Below, piece by piece: positions 59,334 through 64,000 of a DNA stretch of 64,000 bases; within the stretch, counting starts at the first letter, position 1, and the number at the start of each line of letters is the position of its first letter. The notes beneath the pieces were generated by a model that worked only from the letters and a program-made list of their open reading frames with translations, searched no databases and had not been told where the DNA came from. The translations under genes and the position numbers were made by a program. Origin of the DNA: CAIKMD01 sp035552195 (GTDB lineage: Bacteria; Pseudomonadota; Alphaproteobacteria; ATCC43930; CGMCC-115725). The stretch lies in contig DASZLU010000065.1 of NCBI GenBank assembly GCA_035552195.1, positions 1-64,000 of the forward strand. The letters are read 5' to 3'.

Positions 59334-60728
59334 TCAGCCCAGCGCTTTGACGATCTGCTCGCACATCTTCTTCGCGTCGCCGAACAGCATCATCGTGTTG
59401 TCGCGAAAGAACAGCTCGTTGTCGACGCCGGCGTAGCCCGACGCCATCGAGCGCTTGATGAAGAGAACGGTCTTTGATTTCTCGACGTCGAGGATCGGCA
59501 TGCCGTAGATCGGCGATTTCGGATCGGTCTTTGCCGCCGGATTGGTCACGTCGTTCGCGCCGATGACGAAGGCAACATCGGTCGAGGCAAAATCGCGGTT
59601 GATCTCGTCGAGCTCCATCACCTCTTCATAAGGCACGTTGGCTTCGGCCAGCAGGACGTTCATGTGGCCCGGCATGCGGCCCGCAACCGGATGAATCGCG
59701 TAATGAACGGTGACTCCCTCTTTCTTGAGGAGGTCGGCCATTTCTTTGAGGGCATGTTGCGCCTGGGCCACGGCCATGCCGTAGCCGGGGACCACCACGA
59801 CCGAGCTGGCGTTCTTCATGATGAATGCGGCGTCCTCGGCACTACCCGATTTCACGGCCTTGTCGCCGTGGCCCACGCCCGCTGCTGCCGCGCCGCCCTC
59901 GGTGCCGAAGCCGCCGAGGATGACGTTGAAGATCGAGCGGTTCATGCCCTTGCACATGATGTAGCTGAGGATCGCGCCCGACGAACCAACGAGGGCACCG
60001 GTGATGATCAGCAGCGAATTGGCGAGGGTGAAACCGATGCCGCAGGCCGCCCAACCCGAATAGGAGTTGAGCATCGAGATCACGACCGGCATATCGGCGC
60101 CGCCGATCGGCAGGATTAACAGGAAGCCCAAGAGGAACGAGATCAGCACGATCGCCCAGAAGGCCGAGACCGGTTGCGCCACCACGAACCACACGAGCAC
60201 GCCGAGCAACACGATGCCGAGCAGCGCGTTGAACGGGTGCTGGCCGGGAAAGACCAGCGGCGCGCCGGTGATGAGGCCTTGCAGCTTGCCGAAGGCGATG
60301 ATCGAGCCGGTGAAGGTGATGGCTCCGATGGCGGTGCCAAGCCCCATCTCGACAAGGCTGCCCTGTTCGATCGCGCCCTGTGTGCCGATGCCGTAGGCGG
60401 CGGGCGCGTAGAAGGCGGCGGTCGCGACGCAGACCGCGGCCAAGCCGACGAGGCTGTGGAAAGCGGCAACGAGTTGCGGCAGCGCCGTCATCTGGATGCG
60501 CAGCGCGATGAAGGTGCCGATCGCACCGCCGATCACGATGCCGGCGAGGATCAGCCCGTAGCTCACGACATGCGGCGAGGCGAGCGTCGTTCCGATCGCA
60601 ATCACCATGCCGACGATGCCGTAGAGATTGCCGCCGCGCGACGTGTCGGGCGAGCTCAGGCCTCGCAACGCCATGATGAAGCAGATCGAGGCGACGAGGT
60701 AGAGAAGTGCGGATAAATTAGCGCTCAA
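59334..60728 (-). CDS. pntB: NAD(P) transhydrogenase subunit beta
   Basis: 464 residues. Nine membrane spans in the first two thirds, including the IALRIQMTALPQLVAAFHSLVGLAAV segment, then the NADP(H)-binding domain III with VVVVPGYGMAVAQAQHALKEM and HPVAGRMPGHMNVLLAEANVPYEEV. It passes hydride between NADH and NADP+ driven by the proton gradient. It starts at TTG 60728 with GGGGGAG about 8 bases upstream. Last of the three pnt genes. Confidence 0.96.
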   Translation of the reverse strand: MSANLSALLYLVASICFIMALRGLSSPDTSRGGNLYGIVGMVIAIGTTLASPHVVSYGLILAGIVIGGAIGTFIALRIQMTALPQLVAAFHSLVGLAAVCVATAAFYAPAAYGIGTQGAIEQGSLVEMGLGTAIGAITFTGSIIAFGKLQGLITGAPLVFPGQHPFNALLGIVLLGVLVWFVVAQPVSAFWAIVLISFLLGFLLILPIGGADMPVVISMLNSYSGWAACGIGFTLANSLLIITGALVGSSGAILSYIMCKGMNRSIFNVILGGFGTEGGAAAAGVGHGDKAVKSGSAEDAAFIMKNASSVVVVPGYGMAVAQAQHALKEMADLLKKEGVTVHYAIHPVAGRMPGHMNVLLAEANVPYEEVMELDEINRDFASTDVAFVIGANDVTNPAAKTDPKSPIYGMPILDVEKSKTVLFIKRSMASGYAGVDNELFFRDNTMMLFGDAKKMCEQIVKALG

Positions 60729-60749
60729 AGAAATTCTCCCCCTGCCCGC

Positions 60750-61052
60750 TTATTTCGTCTTCTTCTTGAACATCTGCAGCATGCGCTGCGTCACGATGAA
60801 GCCGCCGAAGATGTTGACCGAGGCGAGCGTCACGGCGACGAAGCCCATGATCTTCGAGAAGCTCATATCGCCCGGCCCGGCGGCGATCAGCGCGCCAACG
60901 ATGATCACCGACGACACGGCGTTGGTCACGCTCATCAGCGGCGAATGCAGCGCCGGCGTCACCCGCCAGACGACGTAGTAGCCGACGAAGACGGCGAGAA
61001 CGAAAACCGTGAGGAAGAATACGACGACATCAGGCTGGTTGGCGGCTTCCAT
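60750..61052 (-). CDS. pntA2: NAD(P) transhydrogenase subunit alpha 2
   Basis: 100 residues with three membrane spans (about 8-28, 44-60, 68-90); LHSPLMSVTNAVSSVIIVGALI is the conserved helix of the alpha membrane part. In this lineage the alpha subunit is split into a soluble (alpha 1) and a membrane (alpha 2) polypeptide. It lies between pntA1 (3 bases) and pntB (21 bases). Confidence 0.94.
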   Translation of the reverse strand: MEAANQPDVVVFFLTVFVLAVFVGYYVVWRVTPALHSPLMSVTNAVSSVIIVGALIAAGPGDMSFSKIMGFVAVTLASVNIFGGFIVTQRMLQMFKKKTK

Positions 61053-61055
61053 GGC

Positions 61056-62189
61056 TCAGGCTCCTGCCAATTGCGGGTGGACCACCGCGCCGCCCTGCGT
61101 CAGCAGCGATGCTTTGACGATCTCGTCGGCGGTATCGATCTTGAGCGACTTGTCTTTGTCGATGATGAGTCCCAAGAACGCCAAGAGGTTCTTGGCATAG
61201 AGCTGGCTGGCATCGACGGCGATATGCGAGGGGATGTTGAGCTGGCCAAGGATGGTGACACCGTTCGCCGTCACCACGTCCTTGCCGGCCTCGCTGCCCT
61301 CGGCATTGCCGCCCTGCTCGGCGGCGAGATCGACGATGACCGAGCCCGGCCGCATCACGCCGATCATGTCCTTGGTGATGAGGACCGGCGCCTTGCGGCC
61401 CGGGATCAGCGCCGTGCAGATGACGACGTCGATTTTCTTCAGCGCCTCGGTCGTGTGCTCGCGCTGGCGACGAGCGAAATCTTCGCCCATCTCTTTGGCG
61501 TAGCCGCCGGCCGTCTCCATCTGCTTCATCGCCTCGATATCGACGGTGAGGAAGGAGGCGCCAAGGCTCTCGACCTGTTCTTTTGCGGCGAGTCGCACAT
61601 CGGTGGCGGAGACGATGGCACCCAAGCGGCGCGCCGTGGCGATGGCTTGGAGGCCGGCGACACCGGCGCCCATCACCAACACGCGGGCCGGCGCGATCGT
61701 GCCGGCGGCGGTCATCATCATCGGGAAGGCGCGGCCGAAAGCGACCGAGGCTTCGAGTACGGCGCGATAGCCGGCGAGGTTCGCCTGGCTCGAGAGTACG
61801 TCCATCGCCTGCGCGCGGGTGATGCGCGGCACCAGTTCCATCGCGAACGCGGTGAGACCGGCCGAGGCGTATGTCTTCACCTCGTCCGGATATTGCAGCG
61901 GCGACAGCATCGCAACGAGCACGGCGCCGCGCTTCATCGCGCTGACTTCCTGCGGCTCGGGGCGCTGCACCTTGAGGACGATATCGGCGGTCCCGAGCGC
62001 CTCGGCTTGCGTTCCGGCGATGGTCGCGCCGGCGGCGGTGTAGGAGGCGTCGGGGAAGGCCGCGCCATCGCCGGCGCCGGCTTCGATCACCACTTCATGG
62101 CCCATGCCAACCAGACGTTTGGCGGTATCGGGCGACGCCGCCACCCGGCGCTCGTGCGGGCGGCGCTCTTTCGGAATTGCAATACGCAT
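61056..62189 (-). CDS. pntA1: NAD(P) transhydrogenase subunit alpha 1
   Basis: 377 residues, soluble NAD(H)-binding domain I. Start MRIAIPKERRPHERRVAASPDTAKRL; VLVMGAGVAGLQAIATARRLGAIVSATDVR (about 171-200) is the NAD-binding fold; DVVICTALIPGRKAPVLIT follows. First gene of the pntA1-pntA2-pntB operon, which supplies NADPH. Confidence 0.96.
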   Translation of the reverse strand: MRIAIPKERRPHERRVAASPDTAKRLVGMGHEVVIEAGAGDGAAFPDASYTAAGATIAGTQAEALGTADIVLKVQRPEPQEVSAMKRGAVLVAMLSPLQYPDEVKTYASAGLTAFAMELVPRITRAQAMDVLSSQANLAGYRAVLEASVAFGRAFPMMMTAAGTIAPARVLVMGAGVAGLQAIATARRLGAIVSATDVRLAAKEQVESLGASFLTVDIEAMKQMETAGGYAKEMGEDFARRQREHTTEALKKIDVVICTALIPGRKAPVLITKDMIGVMRPGSVIVDLAAEQGGNAEGSEAGKDVVTANGVTILGQLNIPSHIAVDASQLYAKNLLAFLGLIIDKDKSLKIDTADEIVKASLLTQGGAVVHPQLAGA

Positions 62190-62365
62190 GTCGCGGAAAA
62201 TCCCCTCGGGCGAGAACCGCGAAACAATGCCGGTTTGCTAAGAGTTTGTGAAGCGCGAATGCCGCCCCATGTGTGGACGCCGAGTCGGGCTCGCCCACCG
62301 ACGGCCGCCCCTTAAGTTTCCCAGGCCGACGCCAGATGTTAAGATGGATTAACCGCTCTGGGAGC

Positions 62366-62380
62366 CGGGCTGGAAGCCCG
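62366..62380. repeat. Perfect 6-bp hairpin in the pntA1-sigma factor gap
   Basis: CGGGCT-GGA-AGCCCG lies in the 328-base gap between pntA1 and the sigma gene. No T tract follows on either strand. The rest of this gap holds the ECF-type promoter at 62441 but no gene that I can support. Confidence 0.35.
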
Positions 62381-62440
62381 ACGCCGCGGGAATAGTAGGC
62401 TTCGTCCCACGGTTACCCGAAGATGGCGCTTAGATTACAG

Positions 62441-62465
62441 GGAATAAATCTTATCACCCCTCGTT
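62441..62465 (+). promoter_or_regulatory. ECF-type promoter (GGAAT-N16-CGTT) of the sigma/anti-sigma operon
   Basis: GGAAT (62441-62445) and CGTT (62462-62465) are separated by exactly 16 bases, the -35/-10 pattern of ECF sigma factors. It sits about 50 bases before the ATG of the sigma gene and would make the operon autoregulated. Confidence 0.55.
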
Positions 62466-62517
62466 CTTACATTGTCAGGCCAGCAGCGAAGCCTCCGTTC
62501 CCGCCCGGGACGGCATC

Positions 62518-63060
62518 ATGAGCGCGTCGATCAGCGACCAGCTTATTGCCGTTCTCCCGCGTCTTCGGCGCTTTGCCCGCGGTCTGACCGGCTCCGCTGC
62601 CGAAGCCGACGATCTCGTCCAGGGCGCATGTGAACGGGCACTGACCCGAGCGCATCAGTTCCAGGAAGGGACTCGGTTCGACAGCTGGATGTTCCGGATC
62701 GCACAGACGATGTGGATCGATCAGTTGCGATCGCGGAACACCCGGAAGGAGGTCGCGGAAGACGAAGCTTTGCATGTCGGCAGCGATGAACCTGGCCGAC
62801 GCGTGGAAGCCCGTCTCGCACTGCAGGAGGTGCGGTCCGCGCTGGCGCAAATTCCTGCCGAGCAACGCATGGCGTTGTTGCTCGTGACGGTTGATGGCAT
62901 GAGTTACAAACAGGCGGCGGAAGTCGCCGAAGTTCCGGTCGGCACGATTATGAGCCGGCTGGCACGGGCGCGGGTGGCGCTTCAAGCCAAGCTCGAGTCA
63001 TCGAAGCTTGAGCTCGGGGCCCATGCGCGAAGGAGTAAGAACGATGCAGAAGCCGAGTGA
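62518..63060 (+). CDS. ECF RNA polymerase sigma factor
   Basis: 180 residues with region 2 (RRFARGLTGSAAEADDLVQGACERAL, then FDSWMFRIAQTMWIDQLRSR for -10 melting) and region 4 (IPAEQRMALLLVTVDGMSYKQAAEVAEVPVGTIMSRLARAR) of the ECF family; region 3 is absent. It directs transcription of an extracytoplasmic stress regulon. It is followed by its anti-sigma factor, whose ATG overlaps its last codons by 17 bases. Confidence 0.93.
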   Translation: MSASISDQLIAVLPRLRRFARGLTGSAAEADDLVQGACERALTRAHQFQEGTRFDSWMFRIAQTMWIDQLRSRNTRKEVAEDEALHVGSDEPGRRVEARLALQEVRSALAQIPAEQRMALLLVTVDGMSYKQAAEVAEVPVGTIMSRLARARVALQAKLESSKLELGAHARRSKNDAEAE

Positions 63061-63895
63061 CGAGACCCTGATTGCCTATCTCGATGGCGAGCTCGATGCG
63101 GAGACTCGTAGCGAGGTCGAATCGTGGCTCGAGGCCGACGCCGAGCTGCGCGATACCGTCGCCGCGCTCGCCGCGAGTGCCGAGGCTCTTCGCGCGGCGT
63201 TCGAGCCCGTTCTGCACGAGCCCGTTCCCGAGCGGCTGCTTGCGGCAGCGCGCGGCACGCCTGCCGTAAGCGCCGAGATCGTCGATTTCAAAGCCGCGCA
63301 AAAGGCACGCGTGCCGCGTCCGCTGTTGCAACGCCCTTGGGCACGTTTTGCGATGGCGGCCGGCGTCGGCGGCCTGCTGATCGGTGGCGGTGTCGGCTAT
63401 TTCGCGGGCACAGGCTACGATAACGGCGTGCGCACGGCAGCGACCAATGCCGCAGCATCCAACTGGCTCGATAACATCGCCGGCTACCACAAGATGCTGA
63501 TCAGCGCCGGCGGGAACGATCAGGCGCTGGTCGATGTGCCGCCGGATCCGAACGATCCGAACCGCAAGGTCGTTCAAAAGCTGCCATCGGATTTCAAGCT
63601 GCCGAATCTGAAGCCGTGGGGCCTCGACTTCCAGGGAGCGCGCTATCTCGTGGTCGGCGGCCAGCCGGCGACACAGCTCTTCTACACGACCGACAACAAA
63701 AAGCTTGGCCCGTTGACCGTCGTGATCGGCGCCACCAGCCAGCCTGATATCGCTCCGACGTTCGATCGGCGCGGCGATCTCAACATGCTCTATTGGCGCC
63801 ACCATGGCCACGCCTACGCCCTCGTGGGCACGGCCGATATCGGTTACCTGTGGAATATCTCGAACGATATCGAGTACCAGCTCGACGCGATCTGA
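63044..63895 (+). CDS. Membrane-bound anti-sigma factor
   Basis: 283 residues. DETLIAYLDGELDAETRSEVESWL (about 5-28) is the anti-sigma N-terminal domain, without the zinc HXXXCXXC motif. One membrane span (about 105-127, MAAGVGGLLIGGGVGYFAGT) precedes a periplasmic sensor part of about 150 residues containing two blocks, GARYLVVGGQPATQLFYTTD and LNMLYWRHHGHAYALVGTADIGYL. ATG 63044 has AGGAG 9-13 bases upstream. It should hold the sigma factor until an envelope signal triggers release. Confidence 0.85.
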   Translation: MQKPSDETLIAYLDGELDAETRSEVESWLEADAELRDTVAALAASAEALRAAFEPVLHEPVPERLLAAARGTPAVSAEIVDFKAAQKARVPRPLLQRPWARFAMAAGVGGLLIGGGVGYFAGTGYDNGVRTAATNAAASNWLDNIAGYHKMLISAGGNDQALVDVPPDPNDPNRKVVQKLPSDFKLPNLKPWGLDFQGARYLVVGGQPATQLFYTTDNKKLGPLTVVIGATSQPDIAPTFDRRGDLNMLYWRHHGHAYALVGTADIGYLWNISNDIEYQLDAI

Positions 63896-63940
63896 ACGCC
63901 AAGCTCTGCTATCATCGACGTCCCTCGAAACGGGACGCCG

Positions 63941-64000
63941 ATGATGTCCAATCTGACCAACCAGCGTTTTCTCCTTGCCGAGCGGCCCGAAGGCCGCGCC
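63941..64000 (+). CDS. MDR-type NADP-dependent oxidoreductase (5' end only)
   Basis: Only 20 codons are present: MMSNLTNQRFLLAERPEGRA. The FLLAERPEGR motif is the usual opening of the NADP-dependent 2-alkenal/curcumin reductase-like MDR family. The rest lies outside the window. Its ATG follows the anti-sigma stop by 45 bases; the second ATG (63944) is an alternative. Confidence 0.6.
   Translation, partial: MMSNLTNQRFLLAERPEGRA

Overview
The window is a GC-rich stretch of an alphaproteobacterial chromosome. Family-level markers point there: DUF1192 and DUF1013/TrcR proteins, COQ9, a three-gene proton-translocating transhydrogenase (pntA1-pntA2-pntB), a TIGR02444 protein, a tkt-gap-fba-thiE neighbourhood and an EF-P/EpmA pair. 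I cannot name the genus; the set fits Rhodospirillales or Rhizobiales-like lineages. No rRNA, CRISPR array, prophage or intact insertion sequence was seen.

Layout. (1) 1-10.2 kb is a catabolic region: two molybdenum-hydroxylase large subunits, a Tat-exported flavoprotein, an orphan TRAP binding protein, a two-domain VOC (extradiol-dioxygenase-like) protein and an LLM flavin oxidoreductase. A WYL regulator and an EVE-domain gene sit between them and share a matching palindromic site in both promoters. (2) 10.3-20.3 kb holds a pentapeptide-repeat protein and then the most interesting locus: an allophanate-hydrolase-type amidase, a GntR regulator, and a seven-gene operon (BMP-type binding protein, two permeases, biuret-hydrolase-like enzyme, double-ABC ATPase, second isochorismatase-fold hydrolase, cupin). 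A textbook sigma-54 -24/-12 promoter precedes the operon. Together this reads as a nitrogen-regulated system for importing and hydrolysing a urea oligomer such as biuret or triuret. (3) 20.5-22 kb holds a siderophore-interacting protein, a frameshifted cytochrome c remnant and tRNA-Gln. (4) 22.1-27.2 kb is central carbon metabolism (tkt, gap, a small unknown gene, class I fba, thiE), with pgk absent from between gap and fba. (5) 27.2-30.7 kb is a tetR/emrA/emrB efflux locus.

(6) 30.7-45.2 kb mixes a GT22-like mannosyltransferase, the EF-P system (epmA/efp), suhB, an envelope motor-like set (OmpA-type protein, MotA/TolQ-like and MotB-like proteins), a histone H1-like protein, rpmE, a small heat-shock protein with a ROSE-like leader, a 1107-residue membrane-anchored coiled-coil protein, a thioesterase and 3-hydroxybutyrate dehydrogenase. 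(7) 45.3-58.4 kb is housekeeping: quinone oxidoreductase, TrcR-type regulator, two acyl-CoA ligases, ubiX, purEK, def-COQ9, a TPR protein, rpsU, a Nudix hydrolase, dodecin and a PanE-like reductase. (8) 58.6-64 kb has a low-GC winged-helix/GIY-YIG gene, pntB-pntA2-pntA1, and an ECF sigma/anti-sigma pair behind a GGAAT-N16-CGTT promoter; the window ends in an MDR-type oxidoreductase.

Functional assignments rest on reading translated motifs and context; no database search was possible. Large antisense open frames are common here because of the codon bias and were left out.
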